Below the pieces are notes generated by a model. It was not told where the DNA came from. It did not search any database and saw only the letters and a list, made by a program, of their open reading frames with translations. Both the position numbers and the translations under genes were made by a program. Source: CAYGJN01 sp964350135 (GTDB lineage Bacteria > Bdellovibrionota > Bacteriovoracia > Bacteriovoracales > Bacteriovoracaceae). From it: DNA of 16,693 nucleotides. The stretch is from the NCBI GenBank assembly GCA_964350135.1, contig CAYGJN010000058.1, positions 1-16,693 of the forward strand, written 5' to 3'. Numbering within the stretch: the stretch's first letter is position 1; the number at the start of each line of letters is the position of its first letter. Of the stretch, positions 1 to 7,500 are shown piece by piece.

Positions 1-362
1 CTCCTAAAAAGTCCGCTCTCTCTAAAAAGGAAGCGGCCAGACTTTCCAAAGAAGAAGCTATTGAAAAATACAGACTAAAAAACCCCATCCCTGCTCCAGT
101 AGCAATCGCGAAAGAAGTTGAAGATGACGGTATTGAAAAAACTCCTCTTGATGAAAACTCTCCTGATGGAAAACCTGTTGAAACTGAAACCTCTGCTCAA
201 CTATCAGATGAGTACAACCCAGATGATGAGCCTGAAGATGGAGCAGATATGGGATATGGCTGGGGTTATGACGCCTCTTTGGATGACCCAGAAGAACTCT
301 CAACACAGCAAGAACTAGTTGATGAAGATGAACGATACGCATTAGGGCTTGATAAAGACTAA
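1..362 (+). CDS. C-terminal part of an unrecognised, charged protein
   Basis: An open frame enters from the left edge (first full codon at position 3) and ends at TAA 360-362, giving the last 119 residues of a larger protein. The visible part starts with a Lys/Ala/Glu-rich stretch that looks helical, passes through a Pro-rich linker (NPIPAPVA), and continues into a long, strongly acidic segment with a short Gly/Tyr/Trp patch (GYGWGY). Such tails are usually disordered and carry little family signal, so I cannot name the protein. An intrinsic terminator follows directly, so this is the last gene of its transcript. The frame is chosen because the other two forward frames meet stops early. Confidence is high that it is coding and nil for function. 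Confidence 0.7.
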   Translation, partial: PKKSALSKKEAARLSKEEAIEKYRLKNPIPAPVAIAKEVEDDGIEKTPLDENSPDGKPVETETSAQLSDEYNPDDEPEDGADMGYGWGYDASLDDPEELSTQQELVDEDERYALGLDKD

Positions 363-388
363 CAAGACTAAAAATCTCATGATATATA

Positions 389-417
389 GGGGTAACCATT
401 AGGTTGCCCTTTTTTTT
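389..417 (+). terminator. Rho-independent terminator
   Basis: An 8-bp stem (GGGTAACC 390-397 with GGTTGCCC 402-409, one G-U pair) closes a 4-base ATTA loop and runs straight into eight T residues (410-417). It ends the transcript of the partial gene on its left. It also sits only 10 bases before the glutaredoxin start, so that gene relies on a promoter overlapping this region or on readthrough. Confidence 0.85.
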
Positions 418-427
418 AGGAATTTAA

Positions 428-682
428 ATGCCTCAACTTGATTATTACTTTTTTGAATCATGTCCATTTTGCCAAATGGTAATGAATGTCATCAAACAAA
501 ATAAAATTAGAGTTAATTATAAAGACATCTTAAAAGATAGCTCTGCAATGGAAAAATTATTGGCCGACACAGGTAGAAGAACAGTGCCTTGTCTTTATAT
601 TGATGGCAAACCAATGCATGAGTCGAGAGATATTATAAAATGGCTCGAGCAAAACCTGGATAATTTAGAAAAGCAATCGTAG
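428..682 (+). CDS. Glutaredoxin
   Basis: An 84-residue thioredoxin-fold redox protein. The dithiol active site is C12-P-F-C15, after the first beta strand. The cis-proline loop TVP is at 52-54 and the glutathione-side motif (ESRDII) at 65-70, the layout of small glutaredoxins and of GST N-terminal domains; the length fits a stand-alone glutaredoxin. By family it reduces disulfides and glutathionylated proteins in the cytoplasm and can supply electrons to ribonucleotide reductase. The CPFC centre differs from the commoner CPYC but is a known variant. An AGG precedes the ATG by 7 bases. It is the first gene of a close-packed unit; the HD-domain gene starts 7 bases after its stop. Confidence 0.9.
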   Translation: MPQLDYYFFESCPFCQMVMNVIKQNKIRVNYKDILKDSSAMEKLLADTGRRTVPCLYIDGKPMHESRDIIKWLEQNLDNLEKQS

Positions 683-689
683 AGGAACC

Positions 690-1994
690 ATGGAAGTAAG
701 AGACCCTGTACATGGATCAATTGATATCGCCAAGTTTGAGGAGCCAATCCTTAAGGATCCTTTTTTCCAAAGACTTAGAAATATTAAACAGCTCGGATTT
801 TCAGAGTATTCATTTCCAGGTGCTACACATACTCGCTACCTTCACTCCATAGGAGTGATGTTTATTGCAACATCTGCTTTTGAGAGAATCTTCTCTAAAA
901 AACTACATAACCCAGACTTTAAAAGATTAAAACAAACTCTCAGGCTTGGAGCACTTTTACATGATATTGGTCATGCTCCTCTAAGTCATTCAACAGAGAG
1001 TGTAATGCCTTCACTTTCAAAACTAAATTTAAAGAAAAGATTTATTGGCCCAAAAGATCTTAAAAATGACCGCCAAGCGACTCACGAAGACTACACAATT
1101 AAGGCCATTACAGATAGCTCGTTTACTGCATCTTTCAAAGACGTAACAAAGGAATTTGGAGTTGATCCAAACTGTGTTGCTGAGCTTATTATTGGAGAAA
1201 CAACTGATCCAGATTATTTTACCATTGATGGCGTTAATTATTTTCCGCTTCTTCATCAACTTGTTTCTAGCGAAATGGACTGTGATAGAATGGATTATCT
1301 TTTAAGAGATAGTTATTTTTGTGGTGTTAGTTACGGTCAATACGATATTGATTGGATTATTGATAATCTCTCTCCTTGTGTTATTGATAATGTTTGCTAT
1401 TTAGGACTAAGCGAAAGGGCCATACCAACTTTTGATGATTTTTTACTTGGCCGCTTCCATATGTTTCTTATGGTTTATTTTCATTACAGAGCAGTTTGTT
1501 TAGAAAAGCTTCTCGCAAATTATTTTAGAACATCTAAAAACGAATACCTTATCCCTTCTGATATAGAAGAATATCTTGAACACGATGATTACCATCTTAA
1601 AAAAGTATTAAGACAATCCCAAAACCCATGGGCACAAAAAGTAGTTAATAACGATATTCCAAAAAAGATTTTTGAATCTTTTGGACAATCACAATTGGAT
1701 ATATTGGAGCAACTTGAAGAATTTTTAAGAGACTTAAATATAACTTATATAAAATGCTCTTCAGTGGGACGTCTTTCTAAGTATTATGAGACTGATAATC
1801 AACACACTAAGTTTCCGATGAAAGTTGTCAGAAGTTTTCATGGTGGTAATAAAAAGCTGTTCTTTAATATAAACGATGCTACAGACCTGTTCAGTAAATT
1901 TTCTCAGACGCATATAGTTAATCGAATCCATTTGGATATTGAAAAACTTTCTGAATCAAACCGCAATACGATATACTCTATACTGAGCTCTTAA
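690..1994 (+). CDS. HD-domain phosphohydrolase, SAMHD1/dNTPase-like
   Basis: A 434-residue protein of the large HD-superfamily phosphohydrolases related to SAMHD1 and bacterial dNTP triphosphohydrolases. The N-terminus (RDPVHGSI, 4-11) is typical. The metal site is visible: a histidine in the HTRYLHSIG block (47-55, likely ligand H52), the H91-D92 doublet within LLHDIGHAPLSH, and an aspartate in the DCDRMDYLLRD block (197-207). All signature residues appear present, so the enzyme is probably active. The family hydrolyses deoxynucleoside triphosphates or related nucleotides; the substrate here is not readable. The C-terminal 200 residues are the helical extension normal for this length class. 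AGAGGA lies just before the ATG. It is cytoplasmic, with no signal peptide. It sits between a glutaredoxin and two envelope genes. Confidence 0.9.
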   Translation: MEVRDPVHGSIDIAKFEEPILKDPFFQRLRNIKQLGFSEYSFPGATHTRYLHSIGVMFIATSAFERIFSKKLHNPDFKRLKQTLRLGALLHDIGHAPLSHSTESVMPSLSKLNLKKRFIGPKDLKNDRQATHEDYTIKAITDSSFTASFKDVTKEFGVDPNCVAELIIGETTDPDYFTIDGVNYFPLLHQLVSSEMDCDRMDYLLRDSYFCGVSYGQYDIDWIIDNLSPCVIDNVCYLGLSERAIPTFDDFLLGRFHMFLMVYFHYRAVCLEKLLANYFRTSKNEYLIPSDIEEYLEHDDYHLKKVLRQSQNPWAQKVVNNDIPKKIFESFGQSQLDILEQLEEFLRDLNITYIKCSSVGRLSKYYETDNQHTKFPMKVVRSFHGGNKKLFFNINDATDLFSKFSQTHIVNRIHLDIEKLSESNRNTIYSILSS

Positions 1995-2012
1995 TTTTTA
2001 CCCTTTAGGTTT

Positions 2013-2687
2013 ATGAATAAAATTGCGCTTTATATTTTGCTTATCCTGATTTTCCTTGGAGCATCGAGATCATTTACTCCAGAGTCAAAAGCAAGACAGT
2101 ATATTTATGATGAATCAAATTATTCAGAACTTTTTAAAGGCAACCCCGTATCTGTTGTTTTATTAGATGCTTTCCGTGCAGGGTTTGCCATAAAAAGTAA
2201 TATCCACAAGTATAAAGTTATTCGTATCTTTGGTGGCTCAGAAATTGTTACTTTAAGAGTTTCGAGGAAATACTTTAGAAAAACTCTTCCTTATATTGGA
2301 CTCTCTCTATTTAGAAGAGATGAAAATAATCGTGAAAGTACTCTGCCATTACCTCCTGGATCTATGTTTATTGCAGACCCTGGATATGGCAAATGGATCT
2401 GGAGTAAATCAGGAGAAAAAGAGTGGCAGTTCTACAGAGCCTATGGATCACTTAAAGATAAATTTCATTGGGGCGAATGGGTTCCCACTTATAATTTTTA
2501 CCGCACAATGAAAATTCATATTAAAGAAGGCGTCCACTATACTGGACTCAATAAAGAATTTGGATCAGATGGTGAACTTACTCGCAAGATGCTTCCCATG
2601 ACATGGTATAAGTCTAGGAATAAAAGGTTTGCATTCAAAGACTATCTTGAGACAATGACAAAAATACCGTTTATAAGGAATAATTAA
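2013..2687 (+). CDS. Exported protein of unknown function
   Basis: I do not recognise this 224-residue protein. It begins with a hydrophobic segment (about residues 4-17) followed by GASRSF, which reads as a Sec signal peptide, so the mature part probably lies in the periplasm or outer envelope. No cysteine suggests a lipoprotein box. The mature protein is rich in aromatic and basic residues, with a Trp-dense middle (about 128-160: GYGKWIW, EWQFY, FHWGEW) and no obvious catalytic motif; the texture suggests a compact beta-rich domain. It starts 18 bases after the HD gene with a weak AGG signal. Its stop overlaps the next gene's start by one base (TAATG), so the two are translationally coupled and may form a functional pair. 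Confidence 0.75.
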   Translation: MNKIALYILLILIFLGASRSFTPESKARQYIYDESNYSELFKGNPVSVVLLDAFRAGFAIKSNIHKYKVIRIFGGSEIVTLRVSRKYFRKTLPYIGLSLFRRDENNRESTLPLPPGSMFIADPGYGKWIWSKSGEKEWQFYRAYGSLKDKFHWGEWVPTYNFYRTMKIHIKEGVHYTGLNKEFGSDGELTRKMLPMTWYKSRNKRFAFKDYLETMTKIPFIRNN

Positions 2688-3595
2688 TGTTTGAAGAACA
2701 GTCAGACAAACTAATCATTCGTATTATTTTCTCACTGCTAATACTTCTGCTTTTATTTCTTTATAAATATGTACACAGTTTTCTCTATCCATCGTCAAAG
2801 CAGCAATTGTTTAATAAATTTTATCCATCCTATAACTCCGCAAGCACTCTCCATTATTTATCAAGGCTAATGGGTTTTTGTATTATTTTTACTTATGTAA
2901 ATATAAACCTGTCCGGGGGAATGCTTTTGGCTCTTGCGGATACCCTATTCCAAGGGGTTTTAATCTTCATACTGTATTTGATTACTCTCTATATTGGCGA
3001 AAGTATCTCTTTGTATAATTTCACACATAATGACGAAATTATTAAGCGCAAAAACTTAAGTTATAGTATTGTGAGTTTTGCCCAAAGTATTTCTATTGCA
3101 ATCATCTTAAAAGAAGTCCTTGAGATTTCGAACCACTCCCTTGTTTTACTCTTTTTTCTTTGGCTTTATTCCGTAGTAATTTATGGTCTTTCAATAAAGC
3201 TATTTAAATACCTTTCTCCCTTAGATTTTAATCGCTTGGTTAATAATAAGAACCTAACAATTGCTCTTTCTTACGGCGGCTTTATTATTGGGAGCTCATT
3301 TTTAATCACTGCTACTCTTGCCCAGAACTTAGTGGATATTCCTCAGTATCTTCAATTACTTGTTTTAAAAATTCTTTTAATTGGAATAATCTTTCCACTT
3401 TTCAGGTTTGGTATCAAAAGAGTTTTCTTGTTACAAGATCACAGCTCACCGAATAAAGGGAACCTTGATATTGAGAATCCTGATATTGGCTATGGTGTTT
3501 TCGAAGGAACACTTTTTTTAACTTCAGCTCTTTTGACTTCTGTTATCGTTCGACAAATTCTTTTTGGAGTCTTCTACCCGTTATTGGAAGGATGA
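2687..3595 (+). CDS. Polytopic membrane protein, DUF350 (YjfL)-like
   Basis: A 302-residue inner-membrane protein with about eight hydrophobic segments, among them residues 9-28, 60-82, 87-106, 124-145, 151-172, 193-213, 222-247 and 268-300. It contains internally repeated blocks: a polar loop followed by a small-residue helix at about 108-145 and again at 176-213 (KNLTIALSYGGFIIG at 188-202), with a third, looser copy at 257-288. This pattern is what DUF350 (YjfL/UPF0719) proteins look like, and the length suggests two DUF350 units in tandem. The family function is not established. It is coupled to the exported protein upstream by a one-base overlap. Its last 15 bases overlap the convergent MarR gene. 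The DUF350 assignment is by eye. Confidence 0.7.
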   Translation: MFEEQSDKLIIRIIFSLLILLLLFLYKYVHSFLYPSSKQQLFNKFYPSYNSASTLHYLSRLMGFCIIFTYVNINLSGGMLLALADTLFQGVLIFILYLITLYIGESISLYNFTHNDEIIKRKNLSYSIVSFAQSISIAIILKEVLEISNHSLVLLFFLWLYSVVIYGLSIKLFKYLSPLDFNRLVNNKNLTIALSYGGFIIGSSFLITATLAQNLVDIPQYLQLLVLKILLIGIIFPLFRFGIKRVFLLQDHSSPNKGNLDIENPDIGYGVFEGTLFLTSALLTSVIVRQILFGVFYPLLEG

Positions 3596-4048
3596 TTGAA
3601 AAAGATCAAGTTGACCTCTGTCAGAGATATCTTTATGAAAACCAGAAAGTAAATGCTCAACCCTATCAAGTTCAACATCTCCCATTCGTCCACTATAGGC
3701 ATTTTCAACTTCATAGATAGCTTCAGTAAGAGTTAATTTAAAACGCTCACCATAACTCGTCAGAAAAATTCTCTGCTCTCTTTTATCTTTCTCACCTGTT
3801 TTTCTAACAATATAACCTCTTTTAAAGAGCTCATTCATATGCCCAGTCATTGTTTGTTTTTTGAGACCACAAGAATCTCCAATCAATTTGATTGAGCAAC
3901 CCTCGTGCTCACAAATATAAGTGAGTATTTCTAGAAAGGACGGACGAAGATCAGTAAACCCACGTTCTTTTAGATATTCCAAAAGATCCTGATTATATGT
4001 TCTATAAATTTTTTTTAATAAACTTCCAATACGGGCGATACGTTTCAT
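3581..4048 (-). CDS. MarR-family transcriptional regulator
   Basis: A 155-residue winged-helix repressor of MarR size. The DNA-binding core lies at about 35-100: a helix-turn-helix with recognition helix near 63-76 (KKQTMTGHMNELF), then the wing with the MarR-typical D88-x-R90 and closing LT (96-97). N- and C-terminal helices (1-30 and 103-140) supply the dimer interface. Such proteins bind short palindromes as dimers and release DNA on binding phenolic or other ligands, or on cysteine oxidation; three cysteines are present (46, 51, 60). AGAGG lies 5 bases before the ATG. An inverted repeat overlaps the promoter, suggesting autoregulation. No efflux or catabolic target sits beside it; candidate targets are itself, the small acidic protein gene upstream, or distant genes. 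Confidence 0.92.
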   Translation of the reverse strand: MKRIARIGSLLKKIYRTYNQDLLEYLKERGFTDLRPSFLEILTYICEHEGCSIKLIGDSCGLKKQTMTGHMNELFKRGYIVRKTGEKDKREQRIFLTSYGERFKLTLTEAIYEVENAYSGRMGDVELDRVEHLLSGFHKDISDRGQLDLFQSSFQ

Positions 4049-4056
4049 AATTACCT

Positions 4057-4081
4057 CTATAGTCTCAATATAATACTATAG
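4057..4081 (-). promoter_or_regulatory. Probable promoter and operator of the MarR-type gene
   Basis: A perfect 7-bp inverted repeat, CTATAGT at 4057-4063 and ACTATAG at 4075-4081, is separated by 11 bases. On the minus strand the spacer holds -10-like boxes (TATTAT at 4070-4075, or TATATT at 4067-4072), followed by the AGAGG ribosome site of the MarR gene. No good -35 is visible. A palindrome embracing the -10 directly upstream of a MarR gene is the usual autorepression arrangement. Confidence 0.55.
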
Positions 4082-4108
4082 CTGAAATTAAACGAAAGAC
4101 ATGACGTG

Positions 4109-4387
4109 TTAGCTATTAAGATCCACCAACTCTACAGCGTAGAGTAGCTCTTCTGTGTAAAAATCATCCTCTTGATCTGAGCCATCTTCTGCAAGCTCCT
4201 CTTGTTCTTCTTCCATATTCATGGCCTGAGTCATTTGAAAAACATCTTCATAAGCACTGTTTTCTGCATTTACTCCCATATGCCATAAGCTCCATTTAAT
4301 CTGATAAAGGGTTTGCTCATCGGCCATGGCACTAGAAATGCTAAGACTGCATAGTAAGTAGACAATGATCAAAATTTTATTCAACAT
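4109..4387 (-). CDS. Small acidic exported protein closing the rod operon
   Basis: A 92-residue protein that I do not recognise. The ATG at 4387 is preferred over one 60 bases further upstream because AGAGGG lies 6 bases before it and because the protein then starts with a clean signal peptide: a lysine, a hydrophobic core (5-19) and a likely cleavage site after SSAMA (about 22/23). The mature part is only about 70 residues and is extremely acidic: 13 of residues 59-80 are Asp or Glu. It has no cysteine after the signal, so it is not a disulfide protein or a lipoprotein. It lies 60 bases downstream of rodA on the same strand with no terminator visible between them, so it is probably co-transcribed with mreC-mreD-mrdA-rodA. 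Its function is unknown. Confidence 0.7.
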   Translation of the reverse strand: MLNKILIIVYLLCSLSISSAMADEQTLYQIKWSLWHMGVNAENSAYEDVFQMTQAMNMEEEQEELAEDGSDQEDDFYTEELLYAVELVDLNS

Positions 4388-4447
4388 TTGGCCCTCTTTA
4401 TAGCTTTTTAACCTTATACACTCTAGATGATGCAACTTAAGTGCCAT

Positions 4448-5557
4448 TTAGAATAGATTTCTGCCATTGCTAATTGAAGTCGCAAGGCCACAGCAAACCC
4501 CGAAAGTTAGAAGACTAGAGCCTCCGTAAGACATAAACGGCAAAGGCAAACCAACAATAGGCATTAGCCCAGTTACCATGCCCATATTAATAAAGGTATG
4601 CCAAAAGAATATGGACATAAGCCCTATACTTATAATGGATTCAAATAAGTTTGGTACGGCCATTGATAGCCATATAAACCTAAAGAAAAGCACACAATAA
4701 AGAAGAATAAGAACAATAGATCCAAAAAACCCATGCTCTTCATTAAAAACTGAAAAAACAAAATCTGTATGATTTTCAGGTAAGTAATTAAGTGAAGCCT
4801 GAGAGGATTTCATAAACCCCTTACCAAGAAACTGACCAGAGCCAATGGCAATTTTTGACTGATGAGCATTGTAACCAGAGCCCTTAACATCAGCAGTAGG
4901 GTCAATAAAACTAACAATCCTTTTTCGCTGATAATCTTTAAGGCCAAACTGGTACATAGTTGTTCCACCAACAACGCCAAGAATACATAGAATCATAAGA
5001 GTTTTAAGTTTTAATTTTCTATAAAAAGTAATCGTTCCAAAAATTAAAATAACTAAGAGACCAGTTCCAAGGTCTGGCTCAATGATTATAAGTACTGCCG
5101 GAAATGCAGCTATAAGAAATGGCACGACAAGTTCTCTAAAACCAATTTTTTTATGAGGATCTTTTTTTGCATACCATCTTGCAAGTGCAAGAATAACTGA
5201 GATTTTCATAAGCTCTGAAGGCTGAATTCTAATTCCACCAAAACTAAGCCATCTTCTGGCCCCCATTCCTTCATCTCCAACAAAAAGCACCAGCACAAGA
5301 AGTATGATATTTAACAAGTAAATCCAATATGAATACCGAAAAAGAGCCTTTGGTCTAATAAAGCTAATTGCCATGCCTGCAACTATAGCAAGTCCATAAA
5401 GTAGAATTTGTCTTTTGTATAATGAGGCCATACTAGCGCTTGGGTTGGCATGAGTTCCTGAATAGAGATTAATAACACCCACAACAAAAATAATCGTACC
5501 CATAACAAAAAAACTTACATCATATTTTTTAAACAAAGATAGAATATCTAATCTCAT
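4448..5557 (-). CDS. rodA: RodA, SEDS peptidoglycan glycosyltransferase
   Basis: A 369-residue SEDS-family membrane protein with about ten transmembrane segments, normal length for RodA. It polymerises lipid II into glycan strands for lateral-wall growth, together with PBP2. Diagnostic blocks are all present: GARRW...QPSELMK (99-118), EPDLGTG (160-166), ENHTDFVF (261-268) with D265 in the position of the essential SEDS aspartate, FNEEHGFFG (271-279), and the GLPLPFMSYGGSS loop near the C-terminus. The start overlaps the stop of mrdA by 4 bases (ATGA), with only a weak GGCGG upstream, so translation is probably coupled to PBP2, consistent with the two acting as a complex. The operon context favours RodA over the FtsW paralogue. 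Confidence 0.97.
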   Translation of the reverse strand: MRLDILSLFKKYDVSFFVMGTIIFVVGVINLYSGTHANPSASMASLYKRQILLYGLAIVAGMAISFIRPKALFRYSYWIYLLNIILLVLVLFVGDEGMGARRWLSFGGIRIQPSELMKISVILALARWYAKKDPHKKIGFRELVVPFLIAAFPAVLIIIEPDLGTGLLVILIFGTITFYRKLKLKTLMILCILGVVGGTTMYQFGLKDYQRKRIVSFIDPTADVKGSGYNAHQSKIAIGSGQFLGKGFMKSSQASLNYLPENHTDFVFSVFNEEHGFFGSIVLILLYCVLFFRFIWLSMAVPNLFESIISIGLMSIFFWHTFINMGMVTGLMPIVGLPLPFMSYGGSSLLTFGVCCGLATSISNGRNLF

Positions 5558-7500
5558 GTTGATGCCGCCGTTTGTTTCTTCGTCTCTTCAATTCTCTTTT
5601 TGTATTTTCTAATCTGATTTTTTTTAAGTTTCTCGTGAAGCTCCGGTTTATATTTTTCCATATATTGAGTAATAATTTTACTTACAACTGGCGCAGCTGC
5701 TTTGGAACCACTACAGCCATGTTCAACAACAGCGGATACTGCAATTTCTGGATTTTCATAAGGAGCAAAAGCAATAAACACACCATGCCTTCTTTCTTTA
5801 TAAGGAAGATTATCGCATTTATCATAAACCTTATCAGCACTTAAGCGGAGCACCTGACTAGTTCCCGACTTGCCAGCCAATTGAAGACCAAGTCCTCTTC
5901 TATAATAAGCTGTTCCTTTATGATGATTTGCTACCTCATATAAACCTCTTCTAACAATATTAAGGGATTTCTCATTAAAGGTTGACTGGGACCTAAGCTC
6001 TGGCCCAAATTTTTTAATAACCTCACCTGAGTTTTTAAAAACCTCTTTTACCAGATACGGTCTAAAAACTTTTCCACCGTTTGCAATGGCTGCGTAAGAG
6101 ATTGCCATTTGCAAAGGTGTAGCGAGAACATATGATTGTCCTATAATACAAGAAAGGGTTTCTCCCATTTGCCATTCAACACCATTCTTTTTTAATTTCC
6201 ATTCTTTTGTAGGTATTAACCCGGAGACTTCTCTTGGTAAAAGAATTCCCGACCTGCTCCCCAACCCTAATTGAGTGGCATATTTAGCAAGAATATCGAT
6301 ATCAATCTTTGTGGCCAATTTATAAAAATAAACATTACATGACTCCCTTAGTGCTTTTACTAAAGTCGTTTTCCCGTGACCATATTTTTTCCAACAGTGA
6401 AAAACTCTTCTTCCTAATCGAAATCGCCCGGTACAATTTACTTCCGTTGATGAATCAATAATATTTTCTTCAAGTCCTGCAAGTGCAGCAATGGCCTTAA
6501 AAGTTGAGCCAGGTGGATAATGCTCTTGAATTGCTCTTGCTCTAAATGGGTTATGAGAATTGTCTGTTAATTCTTTCAATTCTTCAGGGCTAATACCTTT
6601 ACTAAAATTAGATGGATCAAAAGCAGGAGTGGAAACCATCGTAAGAATTTCACCAGTCTTAATATCAATGGCAACAGCACTACCAACTACATCTTTTAAA
6701 GCTTCGTAACCTGCTTTTTGCATATCTCTATCAATCGTTAGTCTTAAATTATGACCAGGGATCACAGGACTATTTGAAATATCCCCTAAAAAATTATCTG
6801 AACTGATATGCCTTTTCTTTCTACCTAGTGCATCGACCTCAACAAACTCATAACCATCTTTTCCTCGAAGCTTAAGATCCATTTGCTCTTCAAGTCCAAA
6901 CTGGCCAATAAAATCACCTGATTTATAATAAACATTATCTCTTTTTCTAAAACTCTCAAGTTGGCTTTCTCTAATTTCAGAAATATAACCAAGCAAATGG
7001 GCCCCAACTTTTTTATCTAAATACTCTCTTGAGATAAACGTATCAACACTAACTCCTGGCAACTTTGAGTTTTCAGTCTCAATCATTGCAACTTCTTTTC
7101 TGGAAATATTTTTTTTCACAATAACAGGACGGTACTTGGCCTGATTAGAGTTTCTTCTAAGGGTTGCCTCTATTTGTTCAGAGGTGAGATCTAAAACTTC
7201 ACCTAATTTAGCAAATGTTTCATCTTTTTCTTTTAAATACTGAGGAGTAATTATTGCATCAAAACGTGGAACATTATCTACAAGAAGTTGATCATTGCGG
7301 CTATAGATCATTCCCCTAGGAGCATCAACAACTTCTTTTCTCAGTCTGTTTTGTAAAGACCATTCATAAAGCTGATCACCTTTTAAAATTTGTAAATACC
7401 ACAGCCTTGCTAGAATAACTCCAAAGCAAAAAATTACTATATTTCCAATGATTGTGGCCCTTCTACGATGTCCTTTTACAAGATCCTCTTGTCCAAACAT
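5554..7500 (-). CDS. mrdA: Penicillin-binding protein 2 (elongasome transpeptidase)
   Basis: A 648-residue class B PBP that cross-links the glycan made by RodA during elongation. In order: a short basic cytoplasmic N-terminus, one membrane anchor (17-34), the pedestal/dimerisation domain (about 58-235, with the RGMIYSRN block at 62-69), and the transpeptidase domain (about 250-612). The active site is intact: S332-T-F-K335 with the nucleophilic serine, S387-C-N389, and K544-S-G-T547. Cysteines 356, 369 and 388 with H375 line up with a metal site described in PBP2 enzymes. The last 35 residues are a very basic tail, lysine-rich and probably flexible. A strong GGAGG sits inside the end of mreD 4 bases before the ATG, and the ATG overlaps the mreD stop. 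Confidence 0.97.
   Translation of the reverse strand: MFGQEDLVKGHRRRATIIGNIVIFCFGVILARLWYLQILKGDQLYEWSLQNRLRKEVVDAPRGMIYSRNDQLLVDNVPRFDAIITPQYLKEKDETFAKLGEVLDLTSEQIEATLRRNSNQAKYRPVIVKKNISRKEVAMIETENSKLPGVSVDTFISREYLDKKVGAHLLGYISEIRESQLESFRKRDNVYYKSGDFIGQFGLEEQMDLKLRGKDGYEFVEVDALGRKKRHISSDNFLGDISNSPVIPGHNLRLTIDRDMQKAGYEALKDVVGSAVAIDIKTGEILTMVSTPAFDPSNFSKGISPEELKELTDNSHNPFRARAIQEHYPPGSTFKAIAALAGLEENIIDSSTEVNCTGRFRLGRRVFHCWKKYGHGKTTLVKALRESCNVYFYKLATKIDIDILAKYATQLGLGSRSGILLPREVSGLIPTKEWKLKKNGVEWQMGETLSCIIGQSYVLATPLQMAISYAAIANGGKVFRPYLVKEVFKNSGEVIKKFGPELRSQSTFNEKSLNIVRRGLYEVANHHKGTAYYRRGLGLQLAGKSGTSQVLRLSADKVYDKCDNLPYKERRHGVFIAFAPYENPEIAVSAVVEHGCSGSKAAAPVVSKIITQYMEKYKPELHEKLKKNQIRKYKKRIEETKKQTAAST

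Noticed and set aside
58..399. Minus-strand open frame of 113 codons opposite the left-edge gene
   Set aside because: Its His/Leu/Gln-rich composition is what the complement of an acidic coding region gives, and it would begin inside the terminator hairpin.
690..1994. Antiphage defence gene (dNTP-depleting HD enzyme)
   Set aside because: The neighbours are glutaredoxin and envelope genes, with no mobile-element signs or partner defence genes; a housekeeping role is more likely.
4388..4447. Longer N-terminus for the small acidic protein from ATG 4447
   Set aside because: It would put 20 polar residues before a clean signal peptide; the ATG at 4387 has AGAGGG in front.
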